From positions 21,651,372-21,715,371 of the forward strand of contig NC_092797.1 in the NCBI RefSeq assembly GCF_918797505.1: a DNA stretch of 64,000 nucleotides, in the 5' to 3' direction. A model generated the notes under the pieces. That model ran no database searches and was not told the DNA's origin. It saw only the letters and a program-made list of their open reading frames with translations. Shown one piece after another: positions 24,988-36,300 of this stretch (positions are counted from its first letter, which is position 1; every line of letters begins with the position of its first letter). The position numbers were made by a program, and so were the translations under genes. The DNA is from Bemisia tabaci. Taxonomy: Eukaryota; Arthropoda; Insecta; Hemiptera; Aleyrodidae.

Positions 24988-25679
24988 AGCAGCTCTGACG
25001 TTTCCCGGCTCACTTCTTCAAATCTAACGGCTGAGCCTCCAGCATGAACAATATTCCCTTCGTAGTCGTAGTTGCTACCAACTTTTCCCATTACATGTGC
25101 CGGGGTCACGGGGAAGAAAATTTATGGGGCGACATGTTCGACTCGACTGTGTCTTACTGTTTGCAATGCCGCTCCGCTGCGTGCGTCATCAAAAAGGAAC
25201 CGAAAAATTTGGAGGAAAAAATGAATTCCAGAATTTCCTACAGGGTATAATCTCGGCCAATCTTGGTAAGCACGGCTATTATGTCATATGATAACATTAG
25301 CCGTTTGGAGCACCGCCGGGCGCAAAAGTTAGACCGCGTAGCAATACTTCTGTTTTACTATTTATATTCATTTAAAAAAAAAAAAAAATCATAATTTCTA
25401 GGCGTTTTAAGGCGCCTGGAGTCAAAAAGACCATACGTGAAAAAATGTGTCTCCGTCCGTCCGGCGTACCCTATATCTGTGTATCTCAAAATCCATTCCT
25501 TCCATTTTATTCAAAATTCGCATGGAGGAGCACATCTATGGTCTCCTTATAAACGTCGAGTGATTTTTTTTTTTTTTTTTTTACTTGTCTGTTGGAGTGT
25601 CAGGTCGCGGAAATGAAAGATTAACCTCACGATTAGTTAAATTATTAACAGATACCCGGCCAAATACTTGTAAGTATTG

Positions 25680-25970
25680 TACGACGTACCTCAGACGCAA
25701 AGCCAGCGGCCACTTGAGGTTCGCCTTCAATTTCGTTGCATAGGCATTAGGCAACACACCTACAGGAGATCGCGAATAGTTACGTATTTATTCAGAAAGA
25801 CACACGACTATACTGCTCTATGGGTTTTAATTGAACCGATAAACTATGTTGTGAACCTTAATCAGCGTCCATCTAGAGTTCCCCTTCAATTTTTCTGTAT
25901 AGGCAACATACCTACCTACCGCAGAGCGCGAGTCGTTATCAATTAAAAAAACGCCAATTTATCTCGCTCC
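25680..25970 (-). repeat. Two tandem units of the 7.7-kb family, opposite orientation
   Basis: GGTTCGCCTTCAATTTCGTT (25727) and GAGTTCCCCTTCAATTTTTC (25868) are 141 bp apart. The reverse complement reads AACTATTCGCGATCTCCTGT then CAACGAAATTGAAGGCG, as at 7840-7880. Confidence 0.74.
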
Positions 25971-26452
25971 ACGAACCAGTAGACTGTTTTTAAGTTTGTC
26001 TTATTTGGCGTAGACTCCACCCGCGGTGAAATTAGTAGATAACACGTTCCCTCTTTACAGCGTTTCAAAATTTTCACTACTTGAGTTTTTGTTACTTCCA
26101 AAGACCATTATGTTGTTAATTAATATATATCTACTATTTTTTCCTTGAACATTTCACAGGAGGCAAAATTTTCGAAAAGGTGAAGCAGAACAATCATAAA
26201 AAATGAACAAAATTTCGACCACTTTAACCAGAAGCACCCTAACTCCACTATTTTGACCCAATTTTCTCGCGTGTTCGATTAAATGTCCCTGCAAGTGCGT
26301 GTAAATATTATATTAATACGAGGAGGAACACCCCGTGACAACTACGCAGCCCAACCCCGCGGAGGGGCGCGGAGGGCGTTCCCCCTCGCGCGGGCCGTTT
26401 TGCACCCTATTAAGGCCCGCTTTACTGGCCCCCGTGTGTTAATCTAAACAGT

Positions 26453-26725
26453 GGGCTGATTATTGAAATTGATGGACAAAGCGATAGACAAAGAAGACAA
26501 ACAGGATATTGAGGGATCCTATTGATGGAAGCGGGTGGTTGCAATGGACAAAGGACGTAGGTAATAGACTAACTATAACGGCAAAACCCACGAGAGACCG
26601 GATAGTTAGTCCATCATTTACCCCCTTAGTCTATAAGAAACACCCATTTCAACCAATGGGATCGCTCTGAGCTCCTTATGTCATCTTTGTCAATAGCTTT
26701 GTCTATAAAATTCAATAATCAGCCC
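26453..26725. mobile_element. Miniature element with GGGCTGATTATTGAA ends
   Basis: GGGCTGATTATTGAAATTGA is mirrored by AATTCAATAATCAGCCC; the mirror continues through GACAAAGCGATAGACAAAG. The interior has a further inverted pair (AGACTAACTAT / ATAGTTAGTC). 273 bp, no ORF. Confidence 0.8.
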
Positions 26726-27501
26726 GCAGAGGAGGCTCATTTAGGGAATATCGATAGCCGCAAAATTCTTGGAAATTCGGCCTAGCAAGTAGAACGGTGG
26801 AACGAACTGTGACGAAAAATAAAAATTTAAGTCAGGGGTCAGAGAGTTTGAGGTAAAGATTAACCCAGGAGATATTAAGAAAAAGCATAAAGCCATTTTG
26901 TTGATTACTTTTCTTGTAAAACTTTTAAAACGATGAAGAAAAATGAAGAAATGTGAAATGTAGGGAACTAGGTTGATTTTGGTAAAGACGAGCCACGATC
27001 GCTCCTCAAATGACAGAATAGTCTGTAACGTTTCAAATCGAGATAGGCATTAATTTTTTTTTATTGTTTTTTTTTCATATAGATATATTTATTTTTACCG
27101 TCAATAAAACGCTGGATGTGGCTCAAACACATATTATGAAAATAGTGGTGCTTTTTTAACTAATAGAATCAATGCAAACAGCGCTCCTCCATTCAATTTC
27201 AGCAGGGAGTAGCACGCGCCAGAAAAGAATGAATACGAGACACTCGTAGGTAGTGCTGTTGGTGAGGGTAAAAAGATGGTAAAGGCAGTGGTATTGATTG
27301 AAGGGATCCGAACGAGTATTATGCGCGTCTAATTGAATGACTCGCGTTGGCTTTTGTCATCAGGAAACAAAAAAGATGGAAACCATCTGGCACTTAAATC
27401 GTGTCGAAGTCAGATAAATTAAGGGCGATATAGGTACACGGACTAATCGGAATATCATTGAATTCGATCAATAACTTTCCCATGATTAGATAAACGTGTT
27501 A

Positions 27502-27890
27502 GTGCAGGCGCGGACTGGTAGTCGAAAAGTTAGGAGGAGACCTAAATGTAAGGACCCCTCCTGTCGTTCGGGGGCCCCTCTAAGAAAGTTCGTGGGTCCT
27601 CCCCCGGTAAATTTTGAAAATTTCACACTTTTTAAACAGTACTTGAACTTCAAAATAACCCATTCTCAGGATTCATCGGGGGTCCCTTCATCACAAATAC
27701 TTTTGGCGACCTTCCATGTCTCTTAGAGAAGAATTTTCAAGGAATTCGGGGAGGATAAGAAAATTACAACATTACGGGAAAAAAACGATGACTCGAAAAA
27801 AATTCGCCGCAGGGGCTCCTTCGGGAACTCCGCTGCAAAGTGTTAGGGGGCGATCGCCTCCCCGCCTTCATCGCCAGTCCACCCCTGGCG
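27502..27890. mobile_element. GGCGGACTGG-ended transposon relic, copy 1
   Basis: Starts near GGCGCGGACTGGTAGTCG and ends near GCCAGTCCACCCCTGG. Interior blocks AAGTTAGGAGGAGACCTA and GTTAGGGGGCGATCGCCTCC are shared with the copy at 29035. Frames are broken. The ends resemble hAT-like CAGGGGCGGA termini. Confidence 0.75.
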
Positions 27891-29030
27891 GCACAGGAAA
27901 GCCGCAAAACCAATCGGGGACGCTACTTCAATATTAAACTTCCATCGCCTTGCTAAGGCGCAGGGATACAACTATTTGAACTCTCCGGAACGCGTGAGGT
28001 ATCACGCTTCAATTAAAGGCGTTTTCGAATCTTTTGTATTTACATAACGAGATTTTCCAAATTGTTTTGCATTATATTGTGGATTTGAGTTCCTTTTATT
28101 ATTTAGTAATATCATTCCTGCTTCTTAATTTTTTTTTTATTCTGCAACAATTATCTTTTTGCGAAATACAATCCTGGCTTTAGTGCCCTTAAGCTACGGC
28201 CTGAGCGGTCGAAACTGCGGTAGCGGCAGAGGAAAGCCGAAAAACCAAGCAGGGACGCTACTTTAATATTAAACTTCCATCGCCTTGCTAAGGCGCAGGG
28301 ATACAACTATTTGAACTCTCCGGAACGCGTGAGGTATCACGCTTCAATTAAAGGCGTTTTCGAATTTACTGGATTTACAAGACGAGATTTTCCAAAATTT
28401 TTTTGCATTATATTGTAGATTTGAGTTCCTTTTATTATTTAGTTAAATTACTCCTGCTCCTTAATTTTTAATTATTTTGCAAATACTATCCATTTGGAAA
28501 ATTAAACCCTGGCTTTAGCGCCCTTAAAATACGTTAGTTTTTGCATTATATTGTAGATTTGAGTTCCTTTCATTATTTAGTCAAAATATTCCTGCTTCTT
28601 AATTTTTAATTATTCTGGTAAAATTTCTTTTTGCAAAATACAATCCTGACTTTCGCGCCCTTAAACTACGGCCTGAACGGTCTAAACTGTAAGCGGCACA
28701 GGAAAACAGAGAAACATAGCGGGGACGCTACTTTAATATTAAACTTCTATCGCCTTGCTAAGGCGCAGGGATACAACTATTTGAACTCTCCGGAACGCGT
28801 GAGGTATCACGCTTCAATTGAAGGCGTTTTCGAATCTTCTGTATTAACATAACGAGATTTTCCAAATTATTTTGCATTATATTGTAGATTTGAGTTCCTT
28901 TTACTATTTAGTAATATTACTCCTGCTTCTTAATTTTTAATTATTCTGCAAAAATTATCTGTTTGCGAAATATAATCCTGGCTTTAGCGCCCTTAAACTA
29001 CGGCCTTAACGGTCAAAACTGCAGTAGCGG
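27890..29030 (+). repeat. Satellite-like direct repeats, three units of about 335-470 bp
   Basis: The block CGCCTTGCTAAGGCGCAGGG then ATACAACTATTTGAACTCTC then CGGAACGCGTGAGGTATCAC occurs three times (near 27948, 28281 and 28755). Unit starts (CGGCACAGGAAA-type) are at about 27890, 28223 and 28693. The middle unit is longer because a stretch beginning TTTTTGCATTATATTGTAGA is duplicated. The array lies exactly between two copies of the GGCGGACTGG element. Confidence 0.87.
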
Positions 29031-29034
29031 CACA

Positions 29035-29482
29035 CAGGGGCGGAGGCGGACTGGTACCTAGTCGAAAAGTTAGGAGGAGACCTAGATGTAAGGGCCCCTA
29101 ATGTCGTTTGGGGGCCCCTTTAAGAAGGTCCGGGGCCCTCCCCCGGTAAATTTTGAAAATTTCACACTTTTTAAACACGTAGGCATTATTAGAGTTGGAT
29201 TCTACAGTACTTGAACTTTAAAATAACCCTTTCTCAGGATTCATTGGGGGTCGCCCTTCATCACAAATGCTTTTGGCGACCTTCCATGTCTCTTAGAGAT
29301 AAATTTTCAAGGAATTCGGGGCTTTTTAGTGATTGAAAGGGATAAGAAAATTACAAAATTACGGGATTTACGGGAAAAAAATGATGACTCGAAAAAACGA
29401 TGACTCGGGGCCCCTTCGGGACCTCCGCGGCAAATTGTTAGGGGGCGATCGCCTCTTTGCCCCCATGGCCAGTCCGCCCCTG
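29035..29482. mobile_element. GGCGGACTGG-ended transposon, copy 2
   Basis: CAGGGGCGGAGGCGGACTGG at the left and GGCCAGTCCGCCCCTG at the right are inverted. It is a better-preserved copy than 27502-27890, same orientation. Confidence 0.8.
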
Positions 29483-29985
29483 TGTTAGTGTACAAGTATA
29501 CATAATTACGTCGAGTTTATATTGATTTTTGTTTTTGTAATATTCGAATCTTTTTCTTCTGCGATACGTATTCCGCAAAACCCCATGATTAGTTGCGTAC
29601 CTACGTGTGTCTCAAAAAATCGGGTTTTGATGAATGCAACATATTAAAACTTACAAAACTCATTAATTCCGCCTAATCGCCATTTCCCTACATTTTAATA
29701 CTTACACATTTATCGGCCCTTAATTAACCATGAATTGACTTTTTAAATGGCCTGGGAGGACAAGGCGCATAAATGTGCAGTTTTTTTTTAAAATATTGAG
29801 AGATGAATGATTTCAACTAAAACTATAGTCTTAAAATATAGTCTGTGCAAATTGCAATTAAATTAGACACGCTTCATGCGGCGTTATTCCTCAAGGAGGC
29901 AGCATAGTTTTCATGTCTCCCTAAACTACAAATCCTCATCTCGCAGAATAAGGACGACGGTGTTGGTAATTCATGCACTCATACG

Positions 29986-30125
29986 GCGGCGATAGTTGGA
30001 GTTCCGCGCTGCGTCCGCACGTCACTTGAAAACGAAATCGCTACTAGTTCGCCTTCAAGTTAGGCGACGCAACCCGACCCCACATCGGAGTTAATTAAGT
30101 TGTATCAACCGATTGGCTGTACCTA
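29986..30125 (+). repeat. Dispersed repeat, copy 2
   Basis: Same family as 16017-16150: GAAATCGCTACTAGTTCGCC, GCGACGCAACCCGACC, GGAGTTAATTAAGTTGTATC. Confidence 0.75.
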
Positions 30126-30561
30126 CTCTGAATGTTTCTACGTACCTTGAAGACCTATTAGTAAATTCAAACGCAGTATCGATAAATTGATAGACACGCG
30201 CGGCCACGCTAAGGGAAAACGTCGCATGAACGTTCGAACGTTGTTAAATTCCTCTCGGAGAAGGACGACCCTTTAAGGAGTTATGAATATATTTCATTGA
30301 AAGTCTCAGATGACTGAGAGCTAATTGCAAACAATTAAACTTCACTGAACATTTGGAAGAAAAATGTTTAGGATCCTTCGAGGAAATCATTATTTTATCA
30401 AAGGAAGATAATCCGATATTTCAGCATGAAAAAGTGAGTTTAAACTTTATTTCCATCAGAACACAATATGTAATTTTTAGACTTTCAACCGATTCCTTGA
30501 CATAGCAAAAATTTCACTTATGCGGCTTTTCCTCCGAGCCCCTCAGAGTTAAGTGCAGTTT

Positions 30562-30790
30562 TCACTTTTTCGAGAAACACGTGTTGGAAGTCTCGAAATT
30601 ACATAAATATCCTTAAGGCGGAAAGAAAGTTCGAACTGTCTTTTTGATGCTTAAAAATTGGAATTTTTGAGCGAATTTGTCACAGAATATGCATTAAGAC
30701 TAGTTTTACTTGAAATCATTCATATCTCGATTTTCTCAAAAACTGCACTTTTGCGCCTCATTTGTTCTCCAGCCCCCTCAATTAAACTAA
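30562..30790 (+). repeat. Dispersed repeat, copy 2 (pairs with 5.84 kb)
   Basis: AAACACGTGTTGGAAGTCTC, TATGCATTAAGACTAGTTTT then ACTTGAAATCATTCATA and AGCCCCCTCAATTAAAC. Confidence 0.72.
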
Positions 30791-30993
30791 ATTACTTTCG
30801 AAAAGTTTCAAAATCCGATCGCAAGACAGTGTGTGCCTCCGAGGCTTTAAGGGTGCCGAGGATGCCAAAATTGATTTGCATTCAATATGTTACAATAGTT
30901 CAGAACAACTGGTAACTGGTGGGCCCCGATTCTCATCCGTTACCCTTAATAATATTTGGCGCGTGACTCACGAATTTCTAGGCACCACATACA

Positions 30994-31055
30994 CATAGAG
31001 AGAAAAAAGGACGTGTTTGCATTTCAGGCATTTTGGACTTTTTTTTGATGACGCG
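30994..31055 (+). repeat. Single diverged arm of the 184-bp hairpin family
   Basis: CATAGAGAGAAAAAAGGACG through TTGATGACG matches the left arm of the element at 52357. The mirrored arm is not present here. It abuts the left side of a hAT-like repeat copy. Confidence 0.7.
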
Positions 31056-31513
31056 GCGGTCGGCATGAAACACATGGCGCCTACAAGACTGCATGAATAC
31101 GTCACGCATTGCATCAAACACACTGCGTTTAGCAGCAGTCGGCTTGAAACGCATAGCGCCTACAAGACTACATGAATACTTCACGCATTGCGCCAAACAG
31201 TGTGATCAGCAGTGGTCAGCGGCGTGAAATGCATGGCGCCTACAAGACTGCATGAAGACCTCATGCATTGCGCCAACACAGTGTGGTCGGCGTGGCGGTG
31301 GAAGTTAAAATTTTTAACCACATATTTTATGTTTGTTCTTTCATAATTTTTTCGTTCTCTTTTATAAATGGAAGGCCTTGTCCAAACAGGGATGGGTTTA
31401 AGGAACTGAACTTTTGTTAGTGTTGACAGGGCTTTCACAAAAAATGTTCCCAACACGAGTGAACGCGTCTTATACACCCCTCCCCCACTGGCACGTTCAC
31501 TTGATGGTTTTTA

Positions 31514-31956
31514 TAGATCGTATTCGACAGACCGCACAGTTGAGATTATATTGATATCGATCGGTTCAATATGTAACCAAAGCCTCAATAGTAAATTTAG
31601 AAATCTGAGGTAACGGGTCTTATGTGATCGAATTTTTATTCTTTCGAGCACCAAATGAACGTATTTCTTTCAAACGGAACTGATTGTAAGCGCCATGAAA
31701 AAGCATTGCGAGTAAAGGACGGTATGAGCCCGACGCCCGATTCCGCCGCCAATCCAAGCCCGCCCCTCTCCCTTCCTCCCCCGCTGGCGCTTAGTTCCGT
31801 TCGACAGAAATACGTCCAAATGGCAATGAAAAGTGAAATTATTGGGAATTTTCTCATTTCCAGCTTTTCCAAATTAAATCCTAAAATTTTTGTTTGAGGT
31901 TATGTTCTATTGATTTGAACCAAACGATACATTGAACCACTGTTGAATACGATCTA
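31514..31956. mobile_element. 443-bp element nested in the hAT-like copy
   Basis: TAGATCGTATTCGACAG is mirrored by CTGTTGAATACGATCTA. Comparison with the uninterrupted copy (GATGGTTTGTATCGATGTTTC near 5283) shows the insertion directly. The ends TA-GATCG...CGATC-TA suggest a TA target, as for Tc1/mariner-type elements; the superfamily is inference. Confidence 0.76.
31655..31820. mobile_element. Family D palindromic element, nested copy
   Basis: GAACGTATTTCTTTCAAACG mirrors CGTTCGACAGAAATACGTCC; inside, GTAAGCGCCA faces TGGCGCTTAG. It is nested in the element at 31514-31956. Confidence 0.75.
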
Positions 31957-32035
31957 TTTTATGTTTCAAAACTAACGAGAAGGGGGCGGAAAAATACAGG
32001 CGGCCCATGGGCGGCATGTAGGTAAATCCGGCCCT

Positions 32036-33346
32036 GCACTTCAGTTCAGATATATATTGGAGCAGTGTATACAAAATCGAAAGGTTCAAATTAAGCAGTA
32101 AAAACTTACTTAAATATTCGAAATGTTAAAATTGTCAATTTTTCAATTCTGTGAGTAAAGAAAACTTGTTCAATGCCATCAAGAAAATGGTTTGTCATCC
32201 AAATTGAGTGAAAATTTTTCCAATGCAAATGGGCTCTACTTACTTGAGTAGTTTTGAGAACTGCCCATGAAATTGGCAAACGAAATATTAATAGGTCTAG
32301 TATAAATCTTATCTTACCTAATATAAATACATGCAAATAAAATATTTCCGTCAAAAATGAATATTAAGTACCTTGATAGGTTTGATGCATTAACGTCAGT
32401 TTAATACAGTGCATAAACCTGTAGTGGAATTTCTACAACACTGTCTGTGAAATCCAAGATTTTCCTCAAAATTATGGGGTAATGGAATATTTTAAAACTT
32501 TAAATTATTTTTCTTCGAACATTCCGAATTTGTGTATACCTCTACTATTTATGTGAAATGAAATTAATTAAATTTTCCTTGGTTTTTTCTTCCACAGATT
32601 ATGCATTTCATAACCGTGATAAATGCGCTGAATTTTCCTAGTGAATAACACCAGGGTATTTCTTATTAAAACTTAAGTAGCTATTTCTGAGTAAATTCAA
32701 AATTTGGCATAAAAAGAAATGAGATACCTATTGAGGAGAATTATGAGTGTCCTGATTTGAATCATGTATAAAAACTTATACATGAACACATTTTAAAAAA
32801 AATGAGCTCCTCAGCAACTTCGATACCTGATTTCATTCAAACCTTTAGAGCACTTGAAACCCATGATATACACAAAATAAAGTGCACACTGGCCCAACTT
32901 CAAAGATTAAAGAAATAAGACTTCAAGATCTAATTTTAAAAAGTTTTATATTTATTTTTAAAAAGTATTTGTGTATCATACAAAATCAACATAGGTAAGA
33001 CATAAAGGTAATTGGTTACCTTTGACCCGTCCTTTTTTTAACCCTCATTAGAAAAGCAGCTAACATCTACAAAAATAATAAACTCTTAATATTTAAAAGT
33101 GAATTTTAATTAAACTGGAATGATTATTACACGCAGATAGTGTATGATGAATTGAGTGAATGACTTGAATGATTAATTTAGTATGTATGAATTTTAAAAA
33201 AATCCTCTGTTCAACAAGTGACATTTAAAACTGGTAAAAATCACATTTACTTTCCACTTGATTAGATGACTCTTCTTACATATATTTACAATTGACATAT
33301 TTTTCTAATCTTCATTAGGAATATGCAGTTCTTCCAGGTACTAATT
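32036..33346. other. Dynactin 6 downstream region, no further gene
   Basis: AT-rich. TTTATT at 32951-32956 reads AATAAA on the minus strand, about 390 bp beyond the stop codon, and is a possible polyadenylation signal for the dynactin 6 transcript. Confidence 0.4.
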
Positions 33347-36300
33347 TTAACTGCCTGTTAGCTGTCTTGGTTTCTTTAAATGGTGGTAATTTGGTAAAAC
33401 CTTGGCTAGGTGATCTTTCTGGGATGTTTGAGGCTGAAAAAAAATAAAAAAAGGATTTAAATAATAAGCTCTAAACTGAAATGAAAATAAAAGAAAGCAA
33501 AAGAAGTTTATTCATTTGTAAATTTTATCATTGTTCTTTTTCTTCCAAGTACTAACTGGGGAATGATTCTTTTTCGTCAGGTATCTCCTACATCCCTTGT
33601 TCACTAATTCGATGCAAAACTTTTGTTCAAAATCAGTCAAGATCCTCTCTATTCTAATAAAATCATTTTTAGGACGCTTAATGGACGGGGTGAGGAAGGG
33701 GCATAAGACGGTCAATGGGTCGGAGTGAGGAAGGGGAGTTAAAAGGTCAGAGTTTTTATAGAGTTCTTTACTTTGAGAAGCCTTTGTTTAGTCATGGACA
33801 GCTATATGTGGCCCTGTCATGGTTGACTTCCAAAAAAGGAATCAAAGTTCTGAGTAAGGAGAAAGTCATTAAAATTATTGTTTGGCAGGAAATTTTTCTT
33901 GGAAACATCGTTTTGTTATTCAATTAAAACTGTTTGCTCATTAACCGCCAGCGGGCGATTTCAGCGATTTTCCTGGCTGCTAGGCGGCCTTAGGGGGCGC
34001 TCAGCGCCACGACAGGGGATGGGTCGCGTAGCGCCCAGGGGGCAGAGCCCCCTCGTAATATTGTTATTTCAAAGTTTTAAAGTATTAAAAGTCCGTACTA
34101 GGTTCACTCTCACATATCATTTGAGTACTAACATGTTTGTAGAATTTTTCTTAAATGACTATGAGGAAGTCAATACATCACTTTATTTAATAATTGAAGT
34201 ACTTTCACGGCTATTTTCATGCTTTCAACAAGCCAGTAACCATTTTGAATGGTTCAAATTATCAAAAATCAACCATTGATTCAGTTCTGATTTTCATACT
34301 TCATTGTTTCTGAACATTTCAAGCAAAAGAGCGACGCCAAAAACGACCGTTTTTTGGCACAATTTGGGCCAGAAGGGATTTTTCTGAAACCGGGCCCAAG
34401 CGATACCTTATGATACCCTAAAACTCTGGTAAAAATTTTAGATTGAGTATACGCACCGTTTTTGAGAAATGGGGGGGCAAAGTTGCCAAATCGCCATCAT
34501 TCTGGACAGCATTTTTACAGCAAAAAGACGGGAAAAATGGACGAAAAAGTTACACTATTGATGGGTTTGGGCTGTAAATGTTCTTATTGAGCCCCCGTGC
34601 ATGTAACTGTGTTCAGTTTCAAAAATTTTGGACGTACAGTGGTCCAAAATGGGGAGAAATCGTGGACAGATAAGGATTCTTTGTCAAACTTTTTAAAAAT
34701 GGAAGTAAAATTGTTGGTCTCCTGCAGAGATCATGTAAAACTATGTTCTTATTGGTCTTCAATGCATTCAATTGAGTTCAGTTTATCAAATTTTCATCAC
34801 ACAATGGTCCAAAATGGGAAATCAGTGGACAAATTAAGATCTTCTGCCTAACTTTTTAAAAATGATGTATGACTATTGGTCCCCTGCAGAGATCATGGCG
34901 AACAATGTTCTTATCAATGCATTCAATTGGGTTCAGTTTATCAAATTTTCATCGCACAATGGTCCAAAATGGGAAATCAGTGGACAAATTAAGATCTTCT
35001 GTTGAAATCTAACCTAACCTAACCTAACCTAACCTAACCTTTCCTAAATCCTTAGAAAGGATTTATTGTAAAGTATTATTCTAACTACAATTATTCTCTG
35101 ACAACTAACTAGGACAAAAACCACCCAGTTAGCCGGATTTTAAGGATCCAAAAGCTAAGTTCCTCCTGAATTACCGTTTCCAGACCTCATTTGTTCAGTT
35201 CAAAACAGTGAACATGGATAGCTTTTATTGGCTACTAACTTATTTTGAATTTACACCTTTCGAATCTAGTGAAAAACCTCATAGTTTCATGTTATTTTTC
35301 AAAAATTTCAACAGAAGATCTTAATTTGTCCACTAATTTTCCATTTTGGACCATTGTGCGATGAAAATTTGATAAACTGAACCCAATTGAATGCATTGAT
35401 AAGAACATTGTTCGCCATGATCTCTGCAGGGGACCAATAGTCATACATCATTTTTAAAAAGTTAGGCAGAAGATCTTAATTTGTCCACTGATTTCCCATT
35501 TTGGACCATTGTGCGATGAAAATTTGATAAACTGAACTCAATTGAATGCATTGAAGACCAATAAGAACATAGTTTTACATGATCTCTGCAGGAGACCAAC
35601 AATTTTACTTCCATTTTTAAAAAGTTTGACAAAGAATCCTTATCTGTCCACGATTTCTCCCCATTTTGGACCACTGTACGTCCAAAATTTTTGAAACTGA
35701 ACACAGTTACATGCACGGGGGCTCAATAAGAACATTTACAGCCCAAACCCATCAATAGTGTAACTTTTTCGTCCATTTTTCCCGTCTTTTTGCTGTAAAA
35801 ATGCTGTCCAGAATGATGGCGATTTGGCAACTTTGCCCCCCCATTTCTCAAAAACGGTGCGTATACTCAATCTAAAATTTTTACCAGAGTTTTAGGGTAT
35901 CATAAGGTATCGCTTGGGCCCGGTTTCAGAAAAATCCCTTCTGGCCCAAATTGTGCCATTCTTGGCGTCGCTCTTTTGCACTGTTCCTATGAGATTGCAG
36001 ATGTACTTGCTAGTTGAAACCTTTCCACAATTTTTCTAGGAGCTCAAACAATATGAACAACTAATATCATGTTTAAGTTTCTGATGTGTTTTTGAGCAAC
36101 AAAAATGCAACCTAGAGACCTATTCTGTGACATGAAGAAAACTAGCTTTAATCTTACCGCTGGCCTATCAGACATAATTTTTCGCAAATGATTGCTTCCA
36201 CAAACAGACAAATTTTCTGGCAGTTTTTCAGGAAGAGTTAGTCTGCAAGCAGCGCCAATGAAACACCCATTGCTTATTTCAACTTCAGGCCCAACATAAC

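Larger units (their letters stand above)
31056..32035. mobile_element. hAT-like element, copy 2, interrupted by a nested insertion
   Basis: Matches copy 1 in the same orientation: three direct GCGCCTACAAGACT repeats (near 31077, 31157 and 31235), GTTGACAGGGCTTTCAC, GAACGCGTCTTATACACCC, and, after the nested insertion, TTTCAAAACTAACGAGAAGG to GGTAAATCCGGCCCTG. The CAGGGCC left end is missing. Confidence 0.72.

Noticed and set aside
25677..25946. 89-codon frame with an internally repeated peptide
   Set aside because: The repetition comes from the underlying 141-bp tandem DNA repeat; the other copies of the family do not keep the frame.
27890..29030. CRISPR-like array of direct repeats
   Set aside because: Units are several hundred bp, have no short unique spacers, and the DNA is eukaryotic.
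34597..34851. 84-codon frame in the foldback, with a twin on the other strand
   Set aside because: The twin exists because the arms are inverted copies; the peptide has internal repeats that mirror DNA repeats and no domain. Kept only as evidence of arm identity.
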